NCBI GenBank assembly: GCA_937902995.1
Contig: CALEKY010000019.1
Coordinates: 1-58,048, forward strand
Reading direction: 5' to 3'
DNA length: 58,048 bases
Source of the DNA: an uncultured Sinobacteraceae bacterium
GTDB taxonomy: Bacteria > Pseudomonadota > Gammaproteobacteria > Steroidobacterales > Steroidobacteraceae
In this document: in pieces, positions 1 to 6,783 of the stretch
Layout: each line of letters begins with the position of its first letter
How positions within the stretch are numbered: position 1 is the first letter of the stretch
Position numbers and translations under genes: made by a program
Notes under the pieces: generated by a model
Database searches by the model: none
Seen by the model: only the letters and a program-made list of their open reading frames with translations
What the model was told of the DNA's origin: nothing

Positions 1-145
1 TTTCGACCGGAAACTCGCGGGCCTCTGGCGCAAAGAATGAGACGAGGATCACGAGAGGAAAGAGCTGAACGCGGGACCTGACGCGGGATCACTCCCTTCC
101 TTGGGGGGCCACACGTCTCTTCGCTCCTCGTCGGCTCACCGATTA

Positions 146-847
146 TCAGTTCCTGAGAGCCGCCGGCGTCTTCAAGTATCTGCACTCCAATTCCCACCGC
201 TCTGCGCTCAGGTCGCGCAGGCGCTGCCGATACGACTCTCCATTCGAATAGCCCTGCCGCATACTGGCGTTGATGCGATCGATCTCTGCCTCTATCGCAG
301 CACATCGACGAGCTCGTGTGACATCCGCTCGCGTGCGCTGCGTCGGATACGTCTTCGGATCCGTTCTTGATTCCCCACGCCCATATAGGGTGCTTGTATC
401 TTGCGCCTGCATCGTGTTTGGCGCTTCGATCGTTCGAATCTTCGCATCTGCTCCGCACGGTTGTTCACTCAAGATGCGCTGACCGTTCTGCACACATTCG
501 AAAACGCGCGCAACCTCGACAGTACGTCGAGCTTCTTGCGTACTGCGCGTGGACGGCGCTAGAAAGATGGATGGTTGTTCGCCGAACTGCGATTCCGCGG
601 GCGATGCATGATGAGACAGTGGCATGACCTCCGACACAGAGTTCTGCACTGTGCCAGGCGATGCCTCCATCGATTGTTGCTGTGTACGTACGGCGCCGTA
701 CATATGAAGCCCTATCAGGGCCCCGGCAATAGACACCACGACTATCGAGAAAAAGATTCGATCTCTACGTTCCGATCCTACGCGAAGCAGCAGCTCTGCC
801 TTCTTGCGCGCGTAGAGACGTGCAGTGTCGGCATCCGATTCTGACAT
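146..847 (-). CDS. membrane-anchored DUF4124-like protein
   Basis: A 233-residue protein of unknown function. I chose the ATG at 847 because GGAGAGG lies about 10 bases upstream; an in-frame start at 937 has no such site. Residues about 30-52 form one hydrophobic segment after a basic, charged N-terminus, so the protein is probably anchored in the inner membrane with most of its length outside the cytoplasm. A segment near residues 112-140 (FECVQNGQRILSEQPCG) resembles the DUF4124 pattern of a short aromatic/Cys strand ending in QPCG. The C-terminal 60 residues are a charged helix with two cysteines, the arrangement common in DUF4124 proteins of Xanthomonadales-like bacteria. The middle is low-complexity. 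No operon partner is evident; the next gene upstream is about 220 bases away. The family call rests on pattern memory. Confidence 0.7.
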   Translation of the reverse strand: MSESDADTARLYARKKAELLLRVGSERRDRIFFSIVVVSIAGALIGLHMYGAVRTQQQSMEASPGTVQNSVSEVMPLSHHASPAESQFGEQPSIFLAPSTRSTQEARRTVEVARVFECVQNGQRILSEQPCGADAKIRTIEAPNTMQAQDTSTLYGRGESRTDPKTYPTQRTRADVTRARRCAAIEAEIDRINASMRQGYSNGESYRQRLRDLSAERWELECRYLKTPAALRN

Positions 848-1071
848 GCTAGCGAACCTCTCCGGTTGCCCCGAATCCTGAGCCCTCTTACTAACTTGCC
901 TGTTCGTGCAGTCCTCGACCGACACCTTAATAACCAAGGCACTCGCGCAAGGCGATGATTCGATTCACATCGTCGGTTCGTAGCAAAAGTTCGCAAGCCA
1001 CCGAAGCACAAATCTGGCCGAAGCAACGCGACGATGGGTGTGCGTTCGGGAGTTTGAGCGACGAAAGCTGA

Positions 1072-1995
1072 CTACTCGTACGCCCTGAACACATCAAACC
1101 GCATTGCGAGACGATCACGGTCGGGACGATCTCGCTCCCGCTCTGGGAGGTGCAACTTGTTCCCGTGCATCTGCTTTAGCAGCTCGAGCATCGGCCCATC
1201 TTTCTGTGTCATGAGCCGCCGAGAGACGTGAATCCGGTAGTCGGGATCGATGCGGAGCAAATGCGAATCGAACGCTGCATGATGAATCTTCGACAGCGGA
1301 AGCCCGTTCGGAACGACTGGCTGACCTAGCTTCTCATGCTTGTCTTCAATAATGTGTGCCGCGTCGAGCAACCGCGTTTCAGGCAATCCCGTGATTGCGC
1401 AGCGGCCTTTGTATGCAGCGATGACAGCTTCTCTGAATGACGCCTGATGGAGTCGCTGCTTCACTTCGCGTAATGCGTAGCGGCGCTCGCCAGTCGTCTC
1501 GGGATAGACGATCTCTTGGGTTTCGACTGGGCCGAACGCGACACTAGCTTTCAAGCGCGCCGGATCCCAATCGACAATGTACGTTGGAACGATCGCCTGA
1601 TACAGACCGGGCGCCACGCCCAAAAAATAGATGATGGGAATGCGTTCACGCATGGCTTCGAGGAGCCAGCGATTGTCCGCGGCATCCGGATTCGTTCCCA
1701 TAAACGCATAGTCGACGATTTCGTCGCCTTGATAGATCTGCTCGTGAACGTGGCGTTGGTCGTCGTACCAGATCTTCGCGCCACGCCGCGGAAAGACGGT
1801 GCGAATCGAAAGCAGGTACCGCATTTGTTGCGGCTTAAAGATGCCGCGCTGCGGATTTACCCAAGGAATACGCTGGCCTTCGAACTCGAAGCCCGCCTTT
1901 AGGTCAGCCGACGTCAGCGTACCGCGGACTTCAGACAGGCGACGTACGGCAGCAAATGCCGCTTGCCTGATCTTGAAGTCCGGGTCGGTGGTCAT
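1072..1995 (-). CDS. HNH endonuclease (HNH_2 type) with uncharacterised N-terminal domain
   Basis: A 307-residue putative nuclease. The HNH core is in the C-terminal third: a CAITG turn near residue 192, AAHIIED near 207, then NGLPLSKIHHAAFD near 226-239, the usual HNH_2 layout in which His and Asn residues hold a divalent metal for phosphodiester cleavage. The N-terminal 170 residues form a separate domain rich in aromatic residues (WVNPQRGIFKPQQM, VDYAFMGTNPDAADNRW). Domains in this position often read the target, for example modified DNA, in stand-alone restriction-like enzymes, but I cannot name this one. No methyltransferase or other restriction gene is adjacent. The ATG at 1995 gives a natural N-terminus. 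Confidence 0.85.
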   Translation of the reverse strand: MTTDPDFKIRQAAFAAVRRLSEVRGTLTSADLKAGFEFEGQRIPWVNPQRGIFKPQQMRYLLSIRTVFPRRGAKIWYDDQRHVHEQIYQGDEIVDYAFMGTNPDAADNRWLLEAMRERIPIIYFLGVAPGLYQAIVPTYIVDWDPARLKASVAFGPVETQEIVYPETTGERRYALREVKQRLHQASFREAVIAAYKGRCAITGLPETRLLDAAHIIEDKHEKLGQPVVPNGLPLSKIHHAAFDSHLLRIDPDYRIHVSRRLMTQKDGPMLELLKQMHGNKLHLPERERDRPDRDRLAMRFDVFRAYE

Positions 1996-2139
1996 TGCTC
2001 AAGGATACCAAAGGCAAGTGCACGCGGCTCTTGGGCTGGAACTAGCCGCATTCCCTCACCCGCACGCTTTCATCCTGCGACCTTAGCGGCCTCCGGCAAG
2101 GAGAGATGTTCGTGCGCTTTGCCTCGGAGTTCCTAACTC

Positions 2140-2256
2140 TCAATTCGATGAGAACTCCGCCGCCGCATACCTCCGCTCGAACTCCTTCTGCACACGGATG
2201 CACTCGCTGCCGCACTCGACGCTGACGGACTTCAGGCATGCCAGCATCGCAGACAT
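2140..2256 (-). CDS. possible small protein, 38 residues
   Basis: A short reading frame, MSAMLACLKSVS...FSSN, preceded by a near-perfect ribosome binding site: GGAGG with a five-base spacer before the ATG at 2256. It contains three cysteines (C7, C15, C19) and a charged helix-like second half (VQKEFERRYAAAEF). It sits alone in the 490-base gap between the HNH gene and the GyrI-like gene. The only evidence is the strong Shine-Dalgarno sequence and protein-like composition; chance remains possible. The rest of this gap (1996-2139 and 2257-2460) shows only a partial copy of the CCCTCACCCGCACGC repeat near 2050-2080. Confidence 0.35.
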   Translation of the reverse strand: MSAMLACLKSVSVECGSECIRVQKEFERRYAAAEFSSN

Positions 2257-2461
2257 CTGAACCTCCAAACTGTTTCATTTGATCGCTTCTGCAGAATCGG
2301 CACCAGCGCAGTGCTCAGCGACCCATCGAATCTCCAAGGCAAGGAAGGCAATGTTGCGCGCTTCTGCGTGCACGTCCCTTATTCGCACGCTTTCGCTTTA
2401 TGACCACTCCCCTTCGAGATGGTGATCATGCGGCCTGCCCGGGCGGCAACTGTGCTTTTCG

Positions 2462-2495
2462 CTATCAACGATTATCTGTCAACTTTCAATTGATC
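2462..2495. repeat. heptad tract, TAGTTGA-like family
   Basis: Degenerate seven-base units, read on the minus strand as CAATTGA, AAGTTGA, CAGATAA, TCGTTGA. The first unit contains the TGA stop codon of the GyrI-like gene that ends at 2486, so the tract begins inside the gene end and runs on downstream in the sense direction. Related tracts lie at 40669-40698 and 45937-45953. Confidence 0.6.
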
Positions 2496-3100
2496 TTCAT
2501 CGGCTGGCGAATGATGGTCTTCCACTTCTTCGGGTCGGCGCGCCTGATGTCGGTCAAATAGATCTCGTGGTGCTTGCCGGTGAGGCTGCCTTTGGAGCGA
2601 ATGTAGGCATGCAGGCGCTCGATCGTTGGGCCTTCTTCCGTGAATGGGCCGACGTGCATGACTTGAGCGCAATGACCTTCGGCGAAAGTCTCGAGGCGCA
2701 GCTTGTCGAGATCCGGAAGGCGCTTCTTGGTCCGCACGGAGTCGATCGCTGCGGCGATGACGTCGTCGGCTACGACATCGGGCTGCATGATCATCATCGT
2801 CCACTTCCAGCTCGATCTTTGGCCGTTGACGAACGCCGATAAGTCGTCCGCCCACCACAGTCCTTCGAGCGGCATGACCGAATAGTCGATCTGCTCCGGT
2901 CCCTTCTTGACCATGAACTTCGCCGTATAGGAGACGGAGAACAGCGCCTCGACCGCCCGCGCGTAATCTTCGGAAGTATTCGGATCGCCTTGTCCGTCGA
3001 TCATGAGGAATCGAAGCGGCGGGACGTCCACTTCGGCGATGTTCTTCGGCGAAGCGTTGTACAGCTGCTTGAGCTCTTTCTTGTGGTCGAGTTTTTTCAT
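2486..3100 (-). CDS. GyrI-like small-molecule-binding domain protein
   Basis: A 204-residue protein of the GyrI-like (SHS2-fold) family. Members are stand-alone cytosolic proteins related to the ligand-binding domains of AraC/MerR regulators, and some bind or hydrolyse small molecules. The family's typical N-terminus is present (KKELKQLYN), followed by VPPLRFLMIDGQGDPN and a later GPFTEEGPTIERLH stretch. I chose the ATG at 3100 because its N-terminus matches the family start; the ATG at 3127 would add nine atypical residues. Neither start has a clear ribosome binding site. There is no DNA-binding domain. Its stop codon overlaps a heptad repeat tract. Function here is unknown. Confidence 0.8.
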   Translation of the reverse strand: MKKLDHKKELKQLYNASPKNIAEVDVPPLRFLMIDGQGDPNTSEDYARAVEALFSVSYTAKFMVKKGPEQIDYSVMPLEGLWWADDLSAFVNGQRSSWKWTMMIMQPDVVADDVIAAAIDSVRTKKRLPDLDKLRLETFAEGHCAQVMHVGPFTEEGPTIERLHAYIRSKGSLTGKHHEIYLTDIRRADPKKWKTIIRQPMKIN

Positions 3101-3189
3101 GGGAGGATGCGGGAATGCGGACTTCATCCAGAGTTTAGGACATCAGCTGCCCTCCCATTTCGCAAAAGGGGGAATCGAGCGGATCTCCG

Positions 3190-4179
3190 CTAACTCGCTT
3201 GGTTCACGGCGATCGCGCCGACCGCGAAGATGTACAAGACATAGAGTACGAGCAGCACCTTGCCTTCGCGTGCACTGACACTGCGATACGTCAGGATCAT
3301 TCCGATAAGAATGACCGTGAGCACGAGCATCGCGGGGAAGTTGAAGAGCTGCGTGAGCCGATCCATGCGCACTTCGTGCACCACCGCCGCAGCGCCCACG
3401 ACCAAGGTCAGGTTAGCGATATTCGCGCCGAGCACATTGCCGACGGCCAGATCTCCGGCCGATTTGCGCGATGAGGTGACCGCTGTCACCAGTTCCGGCA
3501 GTGACGTGCCGACTGCGACCACGGTGAGGCCTATGATGATGGATGGCACGCCGAGACTTGCAGCGACACCGACCGCACCTTCGACGAGCAGACGGCTTCC
3601 AGCAATGAGGACAGCAGCACCGAATAGAAACTGCACGACAGTGCCGGTTCGAGTCTCAACCCACGCCCAGCGCGCGGCGGACATTTCTTTTCCGATCGCC
3701 GATGCTTCCGTGACTTCTTGCGGCTTGCGGCGGCGCCAATTCTCCCAGAAGTCCCAAGCGAAATAGCCCGCCCCTGCGGCCAGCAAGACGCCGCCCTGCC
3801 AGCGCGCCAACGACAGATCCAGGGTCATCACGAACAGCAGCACGCCGAAGCCGAGCAGCGTCAACAGGGGCATGCACAGCGTGCGGAAGTTGACGTCCAC
3901 GCGCTTGATGATCGCGGTCACGGCCAGGATCAGCCCGATGTTGCACATGCAGGAGCCGATCGCGTTGCCGACGGCTAGTCCGGCTTCGCCATTCAATCCG
4001 GCCACGATCGAGACGACCATCTCCGGTGATGTGGTTGCCAAGCTGACCAACGTCGTGCCGATAACGATGCGTGGCATACGCAGGAACTCCGCGAGGCGAA
4101 CCGCCGCCGCGACGAAGAGCTCGCCGCCTTTCACGATCAGGGCCAGCCCGCCGAGGAGCATGAGCAGATTCAAGAGCAT
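3190..4179 (-). CDS. calcium/sodium antiporter (YrbG/CaCA family)
   Basis: A 329-residue inner-membrane cation exchanger. About ten hydrophobic segments form two inverted halves, each carrying the family's alpha-repeat: GTTLVSLATTSPEM near residues 42-55 and GLTVVAVGTSLPEL near 205-218. The acidic residue at the end of each repeat coordinates the cation. A hydrophilic loop (WENWRRRKPQEV...) separates the halves, as usual. I chose the ATG at 4179 for its GAGG site and because translation begins with a clean membrane segment. Further in-frame extension upstream to 4515 runs antisense through unrelated DNA. The start lies exactly where a decayed methyltransferase-like fragment on the other strand begins, which suggests a rearrangement point. 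Confidence 0.9.
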   Translation of the reverse strand: MLLNLLMLLGGLALIVKGGELFVAAAVRLAEFLRMPRIVIGTTLVSLATTSPEMVVSIVAGLNGEAGLAVGNAIGSCMCNIGLILAVTAIIKRVDVNFRTLCMPLLTLLGFGVLLFVMTLDLSLARWQGGVLLAAGAGYFAWDFWENWRRRKPQEVTEASAIGKEMSAARWAWVETRTGTVVQFLFGAAVLIAGSRLLVEGAVGVAASLGVPSIIIGLTVVAVGTSLPELVTAVTSSRKSAGDLAVGNVLGANIANLTLVVGAAAVVHEVRMDRLTQLFNFPAMLVLTVILIGMILTYRSVSAREGKVLLVLYVLYIFAVGAIAVNQAS

Positions 4180-4182
4180 GGT

Positions 4183-4392
4183 TGCCTCGGAACCGAAGTC
4201 ATCCTGCTGTTCGCGATCGCGACGACGGCTTACATCCTGATCGCGATTCAGCTCGAAGAGCGTGATCTCGTGCGTGCGTTGCCGGAGTATGAAGCGTATC
4301 GGCAAAGGGTGCCGATGATGGTGCCGTTCACGCGCCTGGGTACGGGGCGTGGAGCGCGGGGCTTGGGTCAAAAGACCGCGGTGCGTTCTTGA
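4183..4392 (+). pseudogene. 3' fragment of a NnrU/isoprenylcysteine-methyltransferase-like membrane protein
   Basis: Frame 1 from about 4183 to the TGA at 4390 reads ...LLFAIATTAYILIAIQLEE, then RDLVRALPEYEAYRQRVPMM and VPFTRLG. The membrane segment followed by LEERDL, Y..YR.RVPM and P is characteristic of the C-terminus of the NnrU / isoprenylcysteine carboxyl methyltransferase / methanethiol methyltransferase superfamily. No start codon or upstream part exists; before about 4183 the same frame is antisense to the antiporter gene. The 5' two thirds of the gene therefore appear to have been lost at a junction with the antiporter 5' end. The tail after VPFTRLG is low-complexity. Recognition is from motif memory. 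Confidence 0.6.
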
Positions 4393-4430
4393 GCGGCGAC
4401 GACAGGCTGTAAGCAATAGTCTCAGCTCAA

Positions 4431-4561
4431 TGCATCCCCTCACCGGCACGCATTCCCTCTGCCTGCCTCTCCCCAAGGAGAGGCGGACCGGATGCGCGCA
4501 GCGCGCGCCGATCATCTTCTCCTTGGGGAGAAGGTGGCCGGAGGCCGGATGAGGGGATGCA
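4431..4561. repeat. 131-bp MITE-like inverted-repeat element
   Basis: Perfect 12-base terminal inverted repeats, TGCATCCCCTCA at 4431-4442 and TGAGGGGATGCA at 4550-4561; they extend to about 17 bases with one indel (CCGGC). A second inner inverted pair, CTCTCCCCAAGGAGAG and CTTCTCCTTGGGGAGAAG, makes almost the whole element one large imperfect palindrome. No clear target-site duplication and no coding capacity. The left half recurs alone at 4601-4655, and partial relatives occur near 2050, 22946, 42370 and 56376-56500, all intergenic. Confidence 0.6.
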
Positions 4562-4600
4562 CGAATGTGCGCGCAACGTTTGGTCGCTCCGCGAGCTTCC

Positions 4601-4655
4601 CCTCACCGGCACGCTTCCGCTCTGCCTGCCTCTCCCCAAGGGAGAGGCGCTGCGC
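4601..4655. repeat. half copy of the CCCTCACC...CTCTCCCCAAGG repeat
   Basis: CCCTCACCGGCACGC, then CTCTGCCTGCCTCTCCCCAA, repeating the left half of the element at 4431-4561 in the same orientation without the right half. The remainder of the gap up to the lipoprotein at 4822 shows no other recognisable feature. Confidence 0.5.
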
Positions 4656-4821
4656 GCGTTTTCGCTCTGCGACCTTGATGTGCATGGACGCACGCATGCC
4701 GCGGACGCAGGATGCATGCGTAAGAGCGGCCTTCCCGAGAGGCGGACTTGTTTCATTTTCCCCTCGAGACGGCGTCGCAGGATAGGATATGCAGCTCCAC
4801 CATCACTTTCGGATCGACAGA

Positions 4822-5286
4822 ATGAAATCGAATACCAAACGCCTTGCCGGTCGAATCTCCATCCTTGCCGCGATCGCAATGACAGTGAGCGGCTGTCAAA
4901 CCGGGGCCGGTGTCGGCGGTGCGGGCGGCTCGGTCTTTCAACAACTCGGCGGCATGAACACGTTGCTGCAACTGGCGTCGGTGTTCCTGCAGATGTCGAG
5001 CCAGGATTCGCAATTGAGCGGCTTGTTCCAAGGCGCGGATAAATCGGCGCTGAGCGGCTTGCTCGCCAATCAATTGTGCGCATCGCTCGGCGGCGGCTGC
5101 GCAGAGCCCCTGACGAGCGCGCAGATCAGTGCGGGCGCCAAGGAGCTCACGAGCGCGCAGTCCCAGGCGGTCACGAACACGCTCAACAATGCGCTTGCGA
5201 CGACGATTTCTTCGCCTTTGCTGCGCGAGACGGCGAGCCAAGTCATCAGCCCGCAGATTGGCGGGATTTTGGGGGCGTTGCTTTGA
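4822..5286 (+). CDS. hypothetical lipoprotein
   Basis: A 154-residue exported protein. Starting at the ATG at 4822 gives a classical lipoprotein signal: basic start (MKSNTKRLAGR), hydrophobic core and lipobox VSGC, so it should be lipidated on the Cys near residue 25. The ATG at 4789 would put 11 extra residues before the signal. The mature part is rich in Gly, Ser, Leu and Gln, looks helical, and has two cysteines around LCASLGGGC that could form a disulfide. I do not recognise the family. The gene is monocistronic, followed by a GGCTGAA heptad tract and then a strong intrinsic terminator. Confidence 0.75.
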   Translation: MKSNTKRLAGRISILAAIAMTVSGCQTGAGVGGAGGSVFQQLGGMNTLLQLASVFLQMSSQDSQLSGLFQGADKSALSGLLANQLCASLGGGCAEPLTSAQISAGAKELTSAQSQAVTNTLNNALATTISSPLLRETASQVISPQIGGILGALL

Positions 5287-5291
5287 ACGTT

Positions 5292-5319
5292 AGGCTGAAG
5301 GCTGAAGACTGAAGGCCGA
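5292..5319 (+). repeat. heptad tract, GGCTGAA family
   Basis: Units AGGCTGA, AGGCTGA, AGACTGA, AGGCCGA starting six bases after the lipoprotein stop codon and running in the gene's direction, before the terminator at 5341. Confidence 0.75.
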
Positions 5320-5340
5320 ACGCATCGCATGCAGAAACGA

Positions 5341-5371
5341 GAACGCCGCCCGAAGGCGGCGTTCTTTTTTT
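5341..5371 (+). terminator. intrinsic terminator of the lipoprotein gene
   Basis: Perfect 10-base stem GAACGCCGCC / GGCGGCGTTC with a four-base CGAA loop, followed directly by seven T. It lies 55 bases after the stop codon and is oriented to end plus-strand transcription. Confidence 0.92.
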
Positions 5372-5520
5372 CAATCACGCAAACTCGTCAGTGCGTCGTG
5401 CGACGACGAGCAAAGCCAAAGTCCAGCTGGACCAAAACCGAACAGCGCGAGCATGCCGGGTTCGGGGACAGAGACCGGATCCGAGCTTGTGCAGGCGATC
5501 GCGCACAGGCGCGCCTCTTC
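5371..5520 (-). pseudogene. remnant of a PEP-CTERM protein C-terminus
   Basis: On the minus strand one frame reads TSSDPVSVPEPGMLALFGFG and then PAGLWL. This is the layout of a PEP-CTERM sorting signal: a Ser/Thr-rich linker, VPEP, then a membrane helix. The basic tail that should follow (GFARRRTTH then stop) is present but one frame off, so a single indel in the helix region has broken the signal. There is no start codon, and upstream lies only a heptad tract and the end of another gene. The fragment implies that the genome uses, or once used, an exosortase system; no exosortase is in this window. Confidence 0.55.
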
Positions 5521-5562
5521 CTTCAGCCTTCAGTCTTCAGCCTTCAGCCTTCAGACTTTGGG
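5521..5562 (-). repeat. heptad tract, GGCTGAA family, overlapping a gene end
   Basis: Six consecutive seven-base units on the minus strand (CCCAAAG, TCTGAAG, GCTGAAG, GCTGAAG, ACTGAAG, GCTGAAG). The units encode the last residues S-E-G and supply the TGA stop of the gene ending at 5544. Confidence 0.8.
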
Positions 5563-6782
5563 ACCGCGATACTCATCAGCATCCATGCCGGTCCAGTTGG
5601 TTTGGCTTCTTGTGTGCCCGTATCGACTGCGACGCCGCCGACGTGAAGTTGAACGAGATGACCTTTGCGGTCGCCGCCGGCGTATAGCGGGATGCCGTTG
5701 CTTTGCAGCGAGTATTCCTGTGCGATCTCGGCGACGTCGAGAATGCCGTTCTCGCGGAAATGGTTGATCAATCGTAGCGCGGCGATGCTCACTGCGGCGC
5801 GCTGTTCTTCGGTCGGCTGCGCGATGCGCCATTCGATGCTCATGCGAGTGAGCAGACGCGCATCTCCCGAGTGCACGAATTGCAGCGATGCAGGACCGAT
5901 GCCAGGTTCGAGCGATGGGACCTGCAGGCTCAGTTTCGTCGCGCCGTCTGCTTCGCTCGCATGGCTCACAGGTGCACCCGGAAACTCCGCGACGAGCGCG
6001 CGCTCGACTTCTTCCGGCGTCATGCCGAAACGTACGTTGCGGAAGCCGTGCAGCTCCGCGTTCGATACGAACGTGCCCGACGGCAACTCATATATATCCG
6101 GCTTCTCGACGTTAGCGACGAAGGACACGCGCAAACGCGCCGGGCCAGGCGGCGCCGGTCGATGTTCGGGCGGCTGAGGATTGCCTTGCGCGTCGCGACG
6201 TTCGACGTCGAATGCCACGCCGTCCAGACGGATTTCGACACCGCCGCCTCGCTCGTCGCGTCCTGAGAACAAAACCACGGTGCCCGGCCCGAGCACGTGA
6301 CCGCGCGCGACGCCGAGCGGCTGCCAGTCGTAACCGACGAGCCCGGCCGCCAGCTGCGTGCCGACATCGAACAACCTGCGGCGCGCCTCGTCGTCAGGGT
6401 TGCCTTCGAGCAGCCAGAACACGTGAATCGCGATGAGCTTTCCGCTGCTCGCGCCGAAGATGTAGTTGATGGTCGCGGGACCCGGACCCGGCGCGAGCTC
6501 GGGCAGCACGACCGTCAGATTCGTCGTGCCTTCGACCGGGTCGCTTCCCTCGGTGAGCGACGACGCCTTCGGATAATCGGCGACGATGCGCGCCTTCGCT
6601 TCCGCCATCGTCATACCGAAGCGCACATTGCCGAAGCCCACCGTTTCGAACGGCTTGCCGTAGATCGGGTATCGCGTCGGCTGCCCCGTCAACGTGATTT
6701 CCGGAACTTGAGCGAAGGCTGCGGGCAGCGCGCTCAGCAAGCCCGCGAAGAGTGCGCAACGAAGAATGGCCGCGAATCTCAT
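5544..6782 (-). CDS. secreted protein with duplicated NVRFGMT domain
   Basis: A 412-residue exported protein of unknown function. It has a Sec signal peptide (MRFAAILRCALFAGLL... cleaved after AFAQ or nearby). The mature part is two homologous halves of about 180 residues, each opening with the same motif: GFGNVRFGMTMAEAK near residue 49 and GFRNVRFGMTPEEVE near 246, followed by P-rich strands (PELAPGPGPATI, PSLEPGIGPASL). This looks like an internal duplication. The ATG at 6782 is one base from the stop codon of the giant TpsA gene, so it is the third gene of the tpsB-tpsA operon and may help secretion or surface display of TpsA. That role is inferred only from position. Confidence 0.8.
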   Translation of the reverse strand: MRFAAILRCALFAGLLSALPAAFAQVPEITLTGQPTRYPIYGKPFETVGFGNVRFGMTMAEAKARIVADYPKASSLTEGSDPVEGTTNLTVVLPELAPGPGPATINYIFGASSGKLIAIHVFWLLEGNPDDEARRRLFDVGTQLAAGLVGYDWQPLGVARGHVLGPGTVVLFSGRDERGGGVEIRLDGVAFDVERRDAQGNPQPPEHRPAPPGPARLRVSFVANVEKPDIYELPSGTFVSNAELHGFRNVRFGMTPEEVERALVAEFPGAPVSHASEADGATKLSLQVPSLEPGIGPASLQFVHSGDARLLTRMSIEWRIAQPTEEQRAAVSIAALRLINHFRENGILDVAEIAQEYSLQSNGIPLYAGGDRKGHLVQLHVGGVAVDTGTQEAKPTGPAWMLMSIAVPKSEG

Positions 6783-6783
6783 C

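Noticed and set aside
2..40. Short frame FDRKLAGLWRKE ending in TGA at the window edge on the plus strand
   Set aside because: It could be the end of a gene that starts outside the window, but 12 residues are too few to support it.
2042..2278. 78-residue minus-strand frame in the gap after the HNH gene
   Set aside because: Its composition is random and it has no ribosome binding site; the overlapping 38-residue frame in another phase is better supported.
3190..4515. Antiporter start at 4515
   Set aside because: The extra 112 residues are Arg-rich, run antisense to the methyltransferase-like remnant and into the repeat, and do not match the family.
5292..5319. Heptad tracts as CRISPR or phase-variation repeats
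   Set aside because: There are no spacers, the units are degenerate, and nearly all lie outside coding frames, so neither CRISPR nor classical coding phase variation fits.
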